Of a stretch of 52,376 nt of DNA, positions 16,025 to 24,394 are shown piece by piece. Positions within the stretch are counted from its first letter, which is position 1, and each line of letters begins with the position of its first letter. The DNA comes from Anaerolineae bacterium. Lineage in GTDB: Bacteria; Chloroflexota; Anaerolineae; UBA4142; SHND01. Made by a program: the position numbers and the translations under genes. The stretch lies in contig JAJTXZ010000030.1 in the NCBI GenBank assembly GCA_021463195.1, positions 1 to 52,376 on the forward strand, in the 5' to 3' direction. The notes below the pieces were generated by a model. The model searched no databases. It was not told the DNA's origin and saw nothing but the letters and a program-made list of their open reading frames with translations.

Positions 16025-16053
16025 AGTATAACATCCCTTGCGCCATCTGTCAA
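16025..16053 (-). promoter_or_regulatory. Sigma-70 promoter of the TetR/acyl-CoA operon
   Basis: On the minus strand, TTGACA (16048-16053) and TATACT (16025-16030) are separated by exactly 17 bp, close to a perfect consensus. Confidence 0.88.
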
Positions 16054-16087
16054 GGAATTTATGACGCAGTGCGTTATAAATAGCGCG

Positions 16088-16158
16088 TCGCCGCAAACTG
16101 GCGCGCGCGAGCGTCCGCAGGCGCATTCCGTGTTTTTGTTGGCGCGAATCAGATTCGT
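16088..16158. repeat. Dispersed two-hairpin repeat, copy C
   Basis: Shares GCGTCCGCAGG, a TTTTTGTTGGCGCGAAT segment and GATTCG with copies at 126-195 and 5347-5420, but is more diverged. It lies between the divergent TetR and rpsF promoters. Confidence 0.5.
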
Positions 16159-16204
16159 CCGCAAACCAAGCCCCAAACGAACTATAGCCATTTAAAAATG
16201 CGAT

Positions 16205-16233
16205 TTGCGCCTCACGTCGCCCGATGCTATAAT
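16205..16233 (+). promoter_or_regulatory. Promoter of the rpsF-ssb-rpsR operon
   Basis: TTGCGC at 16205-16210 and TATAAT at 16228-16233 with a 17-bp spacer. The leader to the rpsF start is about 120 nt; such leaders often bind the S6:S18 complex for feedback control, but I could not identify that structure here. Confidence 0.75.
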
Positions 16234-16362
16234 CTCGCCCGTTCGTTACACAATTAAATTCGCAAACTAGATTTGCGACACGCCTTTTCGCGCCGCGTCG
16301 CGCGCAGAACACGTTCGTGTCTTGCCGCCAACGCCGCGCAAACCCAGGGGAAGGAGACCCTC

Positions 16363-16809
16363 TTGTCAAACTACGAATTGACTTTTGTCTTGCGCCCATC
16401 GGATGAAGCAACTCTCACCGCCGCGCAAGAACGCATCGCCACGCAGCTGCGAAACGCCGGCGGTGAAATCGCTGCTCGCCATGATTGGGGCAGACGACGC
16501 CTCGCTTATCCCATTCAAAAAAATAACGACGCCTACTATACGACGCTCTACGTGACCCTTTCAGGCGCCGCGGTGCGCAGCATCGAACGCTTGCTCAAGC
16601 TAAACGACGAAGTCCTGCGTTATTTGGTTGTGCGCGTGGACAAATTCGTTTTGCCCCAAACTGCGGCGGCGCCAGTCGCGCCCGCGGAAGTATCTACCGT
16701 CGAAGCGCCCGTCGCCGAGACGCCCGCCGAAACACCCGTCGAAACCACGACCGCGTCAGCGGCGGAAACTATATCAGAACAACCTATCGCCGCAGCAGCG
16801 GAAGGATGA
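16363..16809 (+). CDS. rpsF: Ribosomal protein S6
   Basis: 148 residues; the first ~95 are the S6 fold (NYELTFVLRPSDEA, DWGRRRLAYPIQKNNDAYY, RYLVVRVDKFV). S6 sits on the platform of the 30S subunit and pairs with S18, encoded two genes on. A C-terminal tail of about 50 residues rich in Pro, Ala, Thr and Glu is longer than in most bacteria. The start is a TTG at 16363 with AAGGAG 6 nt before it; a longer in-frame reading from 16273 has no support. Confidence 0.93.
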   Translation: MSNYELTFVLRPSDEATLTAAQERIATQLRNAGGEIAARHDWGRRRLAYPIQKNNDAYYTTLYVTLSGAAVRSIERLLKLNDEVLRYLVVRVDKFVLPQTAAAPVAPAEVSTVEAPVAETPAETPVETTTASAAETISEQPIAAAAEG

Positions 16810-16878
16810 CAAAACTCCACACTCTGATTCGGCGTTTCTGACAAAACGCGCGAGTGTGGAAACGCGTCAAAAACGAAC

Positions 16879-17292
16879 ATGGCACGCGGTCTTAACAAAG
16901 TCATGATTATTGGCCGACTCGGACGCGATCCTGAAATGCGCTATACCCCTAGCGGCAAACCGGTCACTTCGTTCAGCGTGGCGGTCTCGCGCACGTACGT
17001 GAAACCGGAAGGAGAGCGCGTCGAAGAAACGGATTGGTTCAACGTCGTTGCCTGGCAGCGGCTAGCTGAAATTTGCAGCCAATACCTCACCAAAGGTTCA
17101 ATGGTCTATGTTGAGGGACGCCTCGAAACTCGCAAGTGGGAAGGCGAAGACGGGCAAAAACATTATCGCACCGAAGTCGTCGCCAGCGATGTCAATATTC
17201 TCGACCGCAAAGGACGTCCGGACGAAAGCGGCGCCATGGATTCCGCATTAGGCGACATCGGCGCGCCCGGTTTGGACGAACCGTCCATTTAG
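16879..17292 (+). CDS. ssb: Single-stranded DNA-binding protein
   Basis: 137 residues. The N-terminal OB fold is clear: LNKVMIIGRLGRDPEMRYTP, TSFSVAVSRTY, TDWFNVVAWQRLAE and GSMVYVEGRLETRKWEG. The C-terminal linker is short and the tip is acidic (LDEPSI) rather than the common DDIPF, so partner binding through the tip may differ. It lies between the genes for S6 and S18, the order found in most bacteria. Confidence 0.95.
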   Translation: MARGLNKVMIIGRLGRDPEMRYTPSGKPVTSFSVAVSRTYVKPEGERVEETDWFNVVAWQRLAEICSQYLTKGSMVYVEGRLETRKWEGEDGQKHYRTEVVASDVNILDRKGRPDESGAMDSALGDIGAPGLDEPSI

Positions 17293-17443
17293 GTTGCATC
17301 CGAAAAATTTCGCGATCAATCTGTTTGATGCGCGCGCTTGGCGAAATGGCTGAATACAGCGCCAAGCCAAGTTTTCGCGGAGACAAATTCGCTAAAACAC
17401 TCACAGCGCATTGCCTGAAAACTAAGGAGCATTTAATAAAGTT

Positions 17444-17800
17444 ATGGAAAATCAATCTCGCAGCAGTTCCGGTCCGCGCAGCGGCGGCCCCGGCGGACCG
17501 CGCGGGCCCCGTTCCGACCGCGGCGGCGACCGCGGTCAAGGTGGACGCGACGGACAACGGCGTTTCGGACCGCCACAACGCCGCTTTTGCATCTACTGCA
17601 AAGACAAAAATAAAGTCATTGATTACAAGAACGGCGAACAACTGCGCCGCTACCTGACCGACCGCGGCAAGATTCGCCCACGCCGCAAAATCGGCACCTG
17701 CGCGCGCCATCAACGCGAACTTGCGGTCGCCATCAAGCGCGCGCGTCATCTGGCGCTCTTGCCGTACGCGCCCGAACATGTGCGCGGAATGAACGCTTGA
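17444..17800 (+). CDS. rpsR: Ribosomal protein S18
   Basis: 118 residues; the C-terminal ~75 are S18 ([49 protein letters not shown]). The cysteines in FCIYC and GTCARHQ suggest a zinc-binding form. The first ~45 residues are a Gly/Arg/Pro-rich extension with RGG-like repeats, probably disordered and RNA-contacting. AAGGAG at 17424-17429 is 14 nt from the ATG, an unusually long spacing. Confidence 0.93.
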   Translation: MENQSRSSSGPRSGGPGGPRGPRSDRGGDRGQGGRDGQRRFGPPQRRFCIYCKDKNKVIDYKNGEQLRRYLTDRGKIRPRRKIGTCARHQRELAVAIKRARHLALLPYAPEHVRGMNA

Positions 17801-17832
17801 TTCCGCCGCAGTCGTTTAACCAAAATCATTAG

Positions 17833-17867
17833 GGCATAGGCGACGTGCGCGTCTATGCCTTTTTTTA
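17833..17867 (+). terminator. Intrinsic terminator after rpsR
   Basis: GGCATAG at 17833-17839 pairs with CTATGCC at 17853-17859, the stem extending inward through a G-U pair. Seven or more T follow, ending just before the next start codon. Confidence 0.85.
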
Positions 17868-17870
17868 ACT

Positions 17871-19157
17871 ATGCCCAAAAAGAATTCTCTTCCAAATGAA
17901 TCGCGCAAACAATCGCGCATGCGCGAGCGCGATCAAGAACAACAACGCGTCCTCTTTATCGCGCTTGGCATCATCGCCGCCCTCATTGTTATCATCCTCG
18001 CCGTCGGCTATTGGCGCGTCGTCATTGCCGTGCAGGACGAAACTATCGCCACCGTCAACGGCGTCCCGCTTAAAGTGCGCGATTATCAGGCGCGCGCGCG
18101 TTTCGACGCGCAAACCATCCTCGCGCGCATGAACAGCATTCAGGAAGCGTTTCAACAATTCGACGCCAATGATCCCGCAATGTCTTCGCTCGTTCAATAT
18201 TATCAGAATCAACTGGCGCAAGACCAACAAGCGCTGCAGCAAGCGCCAAGCAAAGCGCTGGAAAATTTGATTGACGACGAACTCGTCCGCCAAGAAGCTG
18301 CCCGACGCAACATCACCGTCACCGCCGCCGACATTGACCGTGAAATCGAACTCTCGGTCAATGAAAATCTTGGCTATGAGCGCCCCACCACGACGCCGAC
18401 CGCAGGGCCTTCGCCGACGCCGACCAACACGAACACGCCAACCTTGACGCCCACCAATACCGCGACGCCCTCCATCTCGCCGACGGCAACCGCAACTCTT
18501 TCGGCGACGCTCGTTCCAACGCCAACCGAAGGTCCAACCGAAATGCCCGCGCCGACGCAAACGCCATTGAGTCCCGAAGCGTACAAAACCGAAGTGGCGA
18601 AACTCTACGAAAATCTCGGCAAGATGAAAATCAGCATTGACGATTATCGCAAAATCGTCGCGGTGGATTTGCTCCGACAGCGTTTGAACGACGCGCTTGG
18701 CGTCGAGGTCAAAACCACTGCCGAACAAGTGCATGTGGAACACATTCTGGTCAAGACGTTTGAAGAAGCGCAAGCAGTGGAAACGCGGCTGCGCGCGGGC
18801 GAAGATTTTGCCGCGCTCGCCGCCGAACTCTCGATTGATCCAAGCGCCAAAACCAACAAGGGCGATCTCGGTTGGGCGACGCGCGGACAGTTTATCCAAG
18901 AATTTGATACTGCCGCGTTCAGTTTGCCCATATTGCAAATTAGCGAACCCATCACCACTTCATTTGGCGTGCATATCATCCAGGTTCTTGAAAGAGACGC
19001 GAACCGCGCGCTGGATGCCAACGCGTTGGCGCAGGCGCGCGCGAGCGCGTTGACCGATTGGCTGCAATCCGCGCGCGCCGCCGCCGCCAGTTCCATTCTC
19101 CGTTACTTTGACGCCCAGTACATTCCCAGCGAACTCAAAAAACTAACCTCGTCATAA
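17871..19157 (+). CDS. Membrane-anchored PpiC/SurA-type peptidyl-prolyl isomerase
   Basis: 428 residues. A charged N-terminus and one membrane segment (about residues 27-50) anchor it with the bulk outside. A SurA/PrsA-like N-terminal chaperone region follows (TVNGVPLKVRDYQARARF, LIDDELVRQEAARRN). Then comes a Pro/Thr/Ser linker of about 65 residues with repeated TPT (about 165-232), and a parvulin rotamase domain at about 285-380 (HVEHILVKTFEEAQ, DLGWATRGQFIQEFD, FGVHIIQVLERD). It should help fold exported proteins. The TPT linker splits the chaperone region, an unusual position. Own terminator follows. Confidence 0.9.
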   Translation: MPKKNSLPNESRKQSRMRERDQEQQRVLFIALGIIAALIVIILAVGYWRVVIAVQDETIATVNGVPLKVRDYQARARFDAQTILARMNSIQEAFQQFDANDPAMSSLVQYYQNQLAQDQQALQQAPSKALENLIDDELVRQEAARRNITVTAADIDREIELSVNENLGYERPTTTPTAGPSPTPTNTNTPTLTPTNTATPSISPTATATLSATLVPTPTEGPTEMPAPTQTPLSPEAYKTEVAKLYENLGKMKISIDDYRKIVAVDLLRQRLNDALGVEVKTTAEQVHVEHILVKTFEEAQAVETRLRAGEDFAALAAELSIDPSAKTNKGDLGWATRGQFIQEFDTAAFSLPILQISEPITTSFGVHIIQVLERDANRALDANALAQARASALTDWLQSARAAAASSILRYFDAQYIPSELKKLTSS

Positions 19158-19162
19158 GCGAA

Positions 19163-19195
19163 AACGCCGCGCAGAAACTGCGCGGCGTTTTTTTT
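19163..19195 (+). terminator. Intrinsic terminator after the isomerase gene
   Basis: AACGCCGCGCAG at 19163-19174, loop AAA, CTGCGCGGCGTT at 19178-19189, then T-run. Confidence 0.93.
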
Positions 19196-19232
19196 ATATT
19201 CACGCGCTCGCTCAAGCGGGCAGCGTCTCTTG

Positions 19233-19282
19233 AAAAAACCAGCGCGCTGTTCTTGTTTGGGGTTCCAAAAAAGAACAGCGCG
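19233..19282 (-). terminator. Intrinsic terminator of the minus-strand methyltransferase gene
   Basis: CGCGCTGTTCTT at 19243-19254 pairs with AAGAACAGCGCG at 19271-19282, with an inner TTGG/CCAA pairing. On the minus strand the hairpin is followed by a T-run (A-run at 19233-19238 on the plus strand). Confidence 0.8.
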
Positions 19283-19287
19283 TCACG

Positions 19288-20217
19288 TCAAGCTTGTCGC
19301 TGCAACAAAACCGCCGCTTGAAAACCATACGCGCGCGGGACAAAGGCGCGCACTTGGAACCATCTGCTCCAACGTTGTTTTACAAACGCAGTGTCATAAA
19401 ACACTTGGTCGGCGCCCGAAACGCGACGCAGCGCCGCCATTTCAAAGCCATCGCGTCGCAATCCGGCGCGCGCTTCCAATCCAACCACTTGCGCGCGAAT
19501 GCCCGAACCATAATCTTCGCCGCCGGCTAACATGTCCTCAAGCATTTGCGTGTCATGAATCGTCACATACACATAGCCGCCGGGGCGCGTGATGCGCTTT
19601 AATTCCAACAACCACATCTCCGCCAATTCGGAAATATGCGTCATAACCGAGCCGGCGAAAATCAAATCAAAATAACGGTCCTCGAAGGGCAGATGCGGAA
19701 AAGTCGTCGTCATCACAAACTGAAAGGGTGGCGACAAAAAATCCGCGCACCAGGCGATGTGACGCGCGCTAATATCCACGCCCCACAGCTCGGAAGTTTG
19801 CGCGTGCGGATATAGCCAACGCAACATGCGCGCGGCGGCGCAGCCCCATTCCAACACACGCTGCCCGGGCGAAAAACAAAAACCGGCGTTCTCCAAAATC
19901 CCGCTCATCGTCTGAATATCCGTTTTGCCCGAATTCAGATAGACCTCTGCTGTTTTGCCATAGCCCATCCATAAATCTTGCGGCGGCGTCGGCAAACCAA
20001 ATTCGTCACGCGGTAACGAATCGAGCCGCTTGCGCAAAACATATTCCGGCGCGGCGGGCGCATGCGGATACAATTTCGCAGCCAGTCGCGGCGTGACTTG
20101 GAGTTCCCAATCAATCAGGTCGTGCAGCGATTTGGCGCGACGCACCAGCGCGTTCGACAAGCGCGCCACCGGCGGCGAGAGCCAAGTTTTGAGTGGATTG
20201 GACGATGTTCGAGGCAT
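19288..20217 (-). CDS. SAM-dependent methyltransferase, class I
   Basis: 309 residues. The SAM-binding loop is RVLEWGCAAARMLRWLYP, followed by LWGVDISARHIAWC and FDLIFAGSVMTHISELAE, the layout of Rossmann-fold methyltransferases (Methyltransf_11/25). About 110 residues precede the SAM domain, mostly helical. The substrate is unknown; similar proteins occur among glycan- and envelope-modifying enzymes. ACGGAG lies 8 nt before the ATG at 20217. Last gene of the long minus-strand run. Confidence 0.8.
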   Translation of the reverse strand: MPRTSSNPLKTWLSPPVARLSNALVRRAKSLHDLIDWELQVTPRLAAKLYPHAPAAPEYVLRKRLDSLPRDEFGLPTPPQDLWMGYGKTAEVYLNSGKTDIQTMSGILENAGFCFSPGQRVLEWGCAAARMLRWLYPHAQTSELWGVDISARHIAWCADFLSPPFQFVMTTTFPHLPFEDRYFDLIFAGSVMTHISELAEMWLLELKRITRPGGYVYVTIHDTQMLEDMLAGGEDYGSGIRAQVVGLEARAGLRRDGFEMAALRRVSGADQVFYDTAFVKQRWSRWFQVRAFVPRAYGFQAAVLLQRQA

Positions 20218-20282
20218 AAATCAGCTCCGTGACGATACGAACGCATAAAATTCTTTTGGGGCGCGCGGAACCAAAACGCGCA

Positions 20283-20702
20283 TCACTTGATCGGTTCCGC
20301 GAAAAAGAACCGATGCGCCGCGCGCATGCAGCGATCTTGGATGACCACCAAGCCCGCTTTTTCCGCGCGCGCGGCGGCTTGTTCATTGCGCACGCCTTCT
20401 TGCATCCAAATCACTTTCGCCCCAAGCGCAATCGCTTCTTGTGTTACCGGCGGAACAGCTTCGGAATGTAAAAAAATTTGCACGGTATCAATTTGGATTT
20501 CGCGCGGAATCGCCGTTAAATTCGGATACACTTTTTCGCCCAGAATTTCCTGCGCGCGCGGATTGACGGGAATTATTTTATAACCGTGCGCTTGCATATA
20601 TTTCGCCACCGCGTGACTCGGCTGTTCCGCGCGCGCAGAAACGCCAACGACCGCAATCGTTTTGGTGTCGCGCAAAATTTGTTTGACTTGGTCGGGAGAC
20701 AT
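20283..20702 (-). CDS. CoA-binding domain protein (YccU-like)
   Basis: 139 residues forming one Rossmann CoA-binding domain: TIAVVGVSARAEQPSHAVAK (nucleotide loop), GYKIIPVNPRAQEILGEKVY, KVIWMQEGVRNEQAA and VIQDRCMRAAHRFF. Members bind CoA or acyl-CoA; their biological role is poorly known. The histidine kinase gene ends 20 nt upstream. Confidence 0.85.
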   Translation of the reverse strand: MSPDQVKQILRDTKTIAVVGVSARAEQPSHAVAKYMQAHGYKIIPVNPRAQEILGEKVYPNLTAIPREIQIDTVQIFLHSEAVPPVTQEAIALGAKVIWMQEGVRNEQAAARAEKAGLVVIQDRCMRAAHRFFFAEPIK

Positions 20703-20722
20703 GGCAGCGGGTCGAAAATTCG

Positions 20723-22111
20723 TTATTTGCTTTGTTGAAACGGCAGCGCGATTTTAAAACAGGTGTAACCGGGTTTTGATTCGATGGCGATGCGCCCGCG
20801 ATGTTTTAAAACAATAATGTTGTACGAAATGTGCAAACCCAAGCCCGTGCCTTTGCCGACGGGTTTCGTCGTAAAGAACGCTTCAAAGATGCGCGCTTGG
20901 ATTTCGGGTGGAATACCAGGACCGTTATCGCAAATTTCCACGCACACGTTGTCGGGTTCGGGATACGTGCAAAGCGTAAGTTCGCCTTGCCCTTGCATCG
21001 CGTCAATCGCGTTATCAATGATATTCGTCCACACCTGATTGAGTTCGCTCGCATACGCTTCGATTTTGGGCAAGCCGCGCGTGTAATTGCGATGAATCAC
21101 GATGCCGTGTTTCCATTTGTTGCGCAAAATCGTCAACGTATTTTCCAACCCATCGTGAATATCAATTTCTTGCAGCGGCGCTTGGTCGAGATACGAATAC
21201 TCTTTCATCGCCTTGACGATGTTGGAAATGCGTTCCGCGCTGTCCGCGATTTCGGCGAGGAGCGAAATGCTCGCGCCGCGCGCGCCGGTCCATTCAATCA
21301 CCAACGGCAGCGTTTGGTCGTCGAACACGCTGTCCCACTGTTCCAATTTTTCGCGCGTGAATCCCAATGCGACCAAGCGCGGCGCGACTTCCCACGGTTC
21401 CGCCACATTGTGCGCGTCAAGCCAATCTTGAATCTCGCTCTCGTAATCGGAACGCGTGATGGCGTCCAACGTTTGCGCGTGCTGCGTGTTTTCGTCAAGC
21501 TGCGCGCGCAAGTCCTTCAAAACTTGGCGCTGCGCCGCCGGCACATCCAAGCCGTCCAGTTGAACCGTCAACGCTTCAAGCCGCCCCAAATCTTGGCGCA
21601 ACTGCGCCGCGCCGCGTTTCACTGCCGCCGCCGGATTATTCAATTCGTGCGCGATGCCTGCCGCCAATGTGCCGAGCGACGCCATTTTTTCGCGCTGCTG
21701 CAACGCCGCGTTCGTGGAGCGCAGGCGTTGTCCGAACGTTTTCAAAATCGCGCGCGCCGAACTGGGACTCCAATCCAACAACGCCATAAACATCTCTTGG
21801 TCAATTCGCATCACGCGCGCGTTGGTCAAAGCAATGACGGATGCGGAACGCGGCGCTTGGTCCACCACGGCCATTTCGCCAATCACTTCGCCTGCGCCAC
21901 GCTCCGCCAGCACCACTTCCGCGTCGCCGGCTTTTTTGCGAATTTGAAATTTGCCTGTCACGACGATATACATCGAATCGCCAATCTCGCCTTCGCGGAT
22001 GAGATAATCGCCCGGTTTCAATTCGAGCTGTTCGCTCATCGCCACGAGGCGCTCGAGCGCGTAATCGTCAAGACCGGAAAAAAGGGGAATGGCGCGGAGA
22101 AAGTCGTTCAT
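20723..22111 (-). CDS. Soluble histidine kinase with N-terminal cyclic-nucleotide-binding domain
   Basis: 462 residues. Residues 1-130 are a cNMP-binding domain (LKPGDYLIREGEIGDSMYIV, GAGEVIGEMAVVDQAPRSAS). The dimerisation helix carries the phosphorylated histidine, H155, in AAGIAHELNNP. A helical insert of about 120 residues separates it from the ATPase domain, which has N (WTNIIDNAIDAM), G1 (DNGPGIPP), F (IFEAFFTTKP) and G2 (GKGTGLGLHIS) boxes. No membrane segment. The probable partner is the response regulator/reductase fusion at 22734-24389, with a toxin-antitoxin module between them. Confidence 0.88.
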   Translation of the reverse strand: MNDFLRAIPLFSGLDDYALERLVAMSEQLELKPGDYLIREGEIGDSMYIVVTGKFQIRKKAGDAEVVLAERGAGEVIGEMAVVDQAPRSASVIALTNARVMRIDQEMFMALLDWSPSSARAILKTFGQRLRSTNAALQQREKMASLGTLAAGIAHELNNPAAAVKRGAAQLRQDLGRLEALTVQLDGLDVPAAQRQVLKDLRAQLDENTQHAQTLDAITRSDYESEIQDWLDAHNVAEPWEVAPRLVALGFTREKLEQWDSVFDDQTLPLVIEWTGARGASISLLAEIADSAERISNIVKAMKEYSYLDQAPLQEIDIHDGLENTLTILRNKWKHGIVIHRNYTRGLPKIEAYASELNQVWTNIIDNAIDAMQGQGELTLCTYPEPDNVCVEICDNGPGIPPEIQARIFEAFFTTKPVGKGTGLGLHISYNIIVLKHRGRIAIESKPGYTCFKIALPFQQSK

Positions 22112-22129
22112 TTGCGAACAAGTCGTAAA

Positions 22130-22420
22130 TTAAATTGCCGCTTCGTGGCGAATCTCTTCCAAAATTCGCGAGACTTGTTCCTCAGAGTCAAGATGACGCG
22201 TGAGAACTTGAGCGGTTGTTTCCAATACTTGGTTTGCCGAAAGCTTGGCTAAATCAATCCGCAAACTCTGTCCCACATAGAATTTGACAAGCGCTTCAGG
22301 TGACATATCGCGCGTTTGCGCGACACGCTCAAGTGAGCGGATAACGTCAATCGAAAGTGTGAGCGTCAATTCGCTGCTCGGACGCCCTCGAAAGCGCAAT
22401 TCAAATCCTTCTTCGGTCAT
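22130..22420 (-). CDS. Probable antitoxin of a BrnT-type module
   Basis: 96 residues. The N-terminal part (FRGRPSSELTLTLSIDVIRSLERVA) fits a short ribbon-helix-helix DNA-binding domain; the rest is helical and acidic. It starts 4 nt after the stop of the BrnT-like frame, with AGGAT before the ATG, the coupling expected of a toxin-antitoxin pair. The sequence is not a close match to classical BrnA, so the family name is inferred from its neighbour. Confidence 0.6.
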   Translation of the reverse strand: MTEEGFELRFRGRPSSELTLTLSIDVIRSLERVAQTRDMSPEALVKFYVGQSLRIDLAKLSANQVLETTAQVLTRHLDSEEQVSRILEEIRHEAAI

Positions 22421-22424
22421 AATT

Positions 22425-22727
22425 TTATCCTGCAGCTTTATACTTTTTTCTTTCTGTGCGTGTTACCGAACGCGCGGAAAGAATTCGCGTGCGTTGGATT
22501 CGTTCCACATAAACCGCGAGCAAGAGCCGGCGGGAAAACGAGTAACCAATGATGAAATCGCGAACTTTATCATCGTCATCCAGAGACGCATCTCCTGTTT
22601 GATAAAACGGGTCAAAAAACACTTCTGCCGCTTCTTGAAATGTGACGCCATGTTTGACGATATTAGCGTTGGCTTTTTCACTGTCTCACTCGAACTCGCG
22701 TCCCTCTAATTGATAGATGATTTCCAT
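22425..22727 (-). pseudogene. BrnT-like toxin gene broken by a nonsense codon
   Basis: Reading from the ATG at 22725-22727 gives MEIIYQLEGREFE, then TGA at 22686-22688, then DSEKANANIVKHGVTFQEAA and on in the same frame to a normal end (TRTERKKYKAAG). BrnT ribonuclease toxins have FEWD at this place, so TGG has become TGA at codon 14. The remaining 100-codon frame is intact. A GTG at 22622 could restart a fragment lacking the first 35 residues. A sequencing error is possible. Confidence 0.8.
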
Positions 22728-22733
22728 GCCAAT

Positions 22734-24389
22734 TCATACTGTAGCTAGATATTCATGCACCATCGAAATCGCGGTACTGCCTTCACCCACCGCCGCCGCG
22801 ACGCGATTGCGCGCGCCGAAACGCACATCGCCCGCCGCGAACACGCCGGGGATATTCGTTTCCAATAACATCGGTTCGCGCGTCAATTTCCAATCGAGCG
22901 ACAATTTGCCATTTTCATCTTTGAGTTGTTGTCCCGTCAACACATTTCCTTTCGCCGACAACCGCAATAAATCGCGCGCAAATTCTGTGCGCGGACGCTG
23001 ACCGATGAAAACAAACAACGCCGCGCCCGACAGCGTTTCCTCCGCGCCCGTTTTGCGGTCGCGCACCGTCACCGCTTCAAAATTTTCTGTGCCGTGCAGC
23101 ACTATCGGTTCGATGCCATAGCGCAATTCAATTTTGGGATGCGCTTCCAACGCGTCGGTCAGATATTGCGACGTGGACAATTCACTCCGCACGAGCATCG
23201 TTACCTTGACGCAATAGCGCGCGAGGAACAGCGCGTTTTGCGCCGCTGAATTCGCGCCGCCCACGACGAACACATGTTGGTCTTGGAAAAACATCGCTTC
23301 CGTGTACGCCGCGCCGTAATAGACGCCTTTGCCCGTGAGTTCCGCCGCGCCCGGAATATCCAAAATGTGAAACGACGCGCCCGTTGTAATCAAAACGGTT
23401 TTCGACACAATTTCCGTGCCATCTTCCAAGACCAAAATCCGATACGGGTCCTGGACGCGCAAATTCACCACGCATTGCGTCGCCAAAATTTCGGCGCCAA
23501 AACGCTGCGCCTGCGTCAACGCGCGCCGCGTCAAATCCAACCCCGAAAGCCCCGATGGAAAGCCCAAATAATTTTCAATTTTCGGACTGCTGCCTGCCTG
23601 TCCGCCCGGCGCTTCGCGTTCAATCACAATCGTTTTCAAACCTTCCGACGACGCATACACCGCCGCCGCAAGCCCCGCCGGTCCGCTGCCCACAATCGCC
23701 AAATCGTACACCTCGCGCGCGGGTTTTGTTTGCAAACCAATTTTTTCCGCGAGCTGTCGCGTCGTCGGTTCGACGAGAAATGTCCCATCGGGAAAAAAGA
23801 TTGTCGGAATTTTTACTTGGCCGTTCAACGCGCCTTCGACGAGCAATTTCGCTTTGGCGTCTTTTTCAACGTCTAAAAATTGATACGGCACTTGATAGCG
23901 CGCGAAAAATTCTTTTGCCTCGTGGCACGCTTGCGACCACAACGTGCCCGCGACGCGAATGCCTTCATACGGAATGCGCGCGGACGAATTCCATTCCGCG
24001 AGCAAATCATCCAAAATCGGATACAAGCGGTCTTCGGGCGGGTCCCACGGTTTCAATAAATAATAATCGAGTCCGACTTGATTGATGCTGCTAATCGCCG
24101 CTTCAGTGTCCGCGTATGCCGTGAGCAAAACTTTTTTCGCTTCGGGAAAAATTTCGCGCGCCTCATTCAAAAATTCCGTGCCGGTCATGCGCGGCATCCG
24201 TTGGTCAACTAAAAAAAGCGCGACCGTTTCGCCGCGCTGCTGCAATTTTTGCGTCGCGTCCAACGCCGCCGCGCCCGAATCGGCGCGCACGATTTTATAA
24301 TCTTTGGCGTACCGCGGATTCAAATCACGATACACCGCGTTCAACACGGCAGGTTCGTCGTCGGCGATGAGAATGTTGGGCTTGGGCAT
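22734..24389 (-). CDS. Response regulator fused to thioredoxin-like and thioredoxin-reductase-like domains
   Basis: 551 residues. Residues 1-125 are a receiver domain with acidic pair D10/D11, phosphoacceptor D62 (LVDQRMPRM), T90 and K113. Residues about 140-220 form a thioredoxin-like domain (GTLWSQACHEAKEFF, KIPTIFFPDGT) with only one active-site-region cysteine. From 225 on is a flavoprotein like thioredoxin reductase: FAD loop VGSGPAGLAAA, GGQAGSSPKIENYLGFP, NADPH loop FVVGGANSAAQNALFLA, and FAD-binding AAGDVRFGARNRVAAAVGEG. The redox CxxC expected near residues 355-365 is missing (GVYYGAAYTEAMFF). So signal reception and FAD/NADPH chemistry are joined, but ordinary disulphide reduction is unlikely. 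Confidence 0.9.
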   Translation of the reverse strand: MPKPNILIADDEPAVLNAVYRDLNPRYAKDYKIVRADSGAAALDATQKLQQRGETVALFLVDQRMPRMTGTEFLNEAREIFPEAKKVLLTAYADTEAAISSINQVGLDYYLLKPWDPPEDRLYPILDDLLAEWNSSARIPYEGIRVAGTLWSQACHEAKEFFARYQVPYQFLDVEKDAKAKLLVEGALNGQVKIPTIFFPDGTFLVEPTTRQLAEKIGLQTKPAREVYDLAIVGSGPAGLAAAVYASSEGLKTIVIEREAPGGQAGSSPKIENYLGFPSGLSGLDLTRRALTQAQRFGAEILATQCVVNLRVQDPYRILVLEDGTEIVSKTVLITTGASFHILDIPGAAELTGKGVYYGAAYTEAMFFQDQHVFVVGGANSAAQNALFLARYCVKVTMLVRSELSTSQYLTDALEAHPKIELRYGIEPIVLHGTENFEAVTVRDRKTGAEETLSGAALFVFIGQRPRTEFARDLLRLSAKGNVLTGQQLKDENGKLSLDWKLTREPMLLETNIPGVFAAGDVRFGARNRVAAAVGEGSTAISMVHEYLATV

Positions 24390-24394
24390 GTTTG

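Noticed and set aside
17865-18938. Minus-strand frame of 357 codons opposite the isomerase gene
   Set aside because: Shadow; its middle is a Gly/Arg run opposite the TPT linker.
20831-22252. Long plus-strand open frame (473 codons) opposite the histidine kinase
   Set aside because: It mirrors a gene with all kinase boxes; the translation is Arg/His-rich and has no domain. GC-rich codon bias leaves the antisense frame open.
22686-22688. TGA in the BrnT frame read as selenocysteine or tryptophan
   Set aside because: Other genes here use TGA as a stop (for example ends at 19288, 20283 and 42086), and no selenocysteine hairpin was seen.
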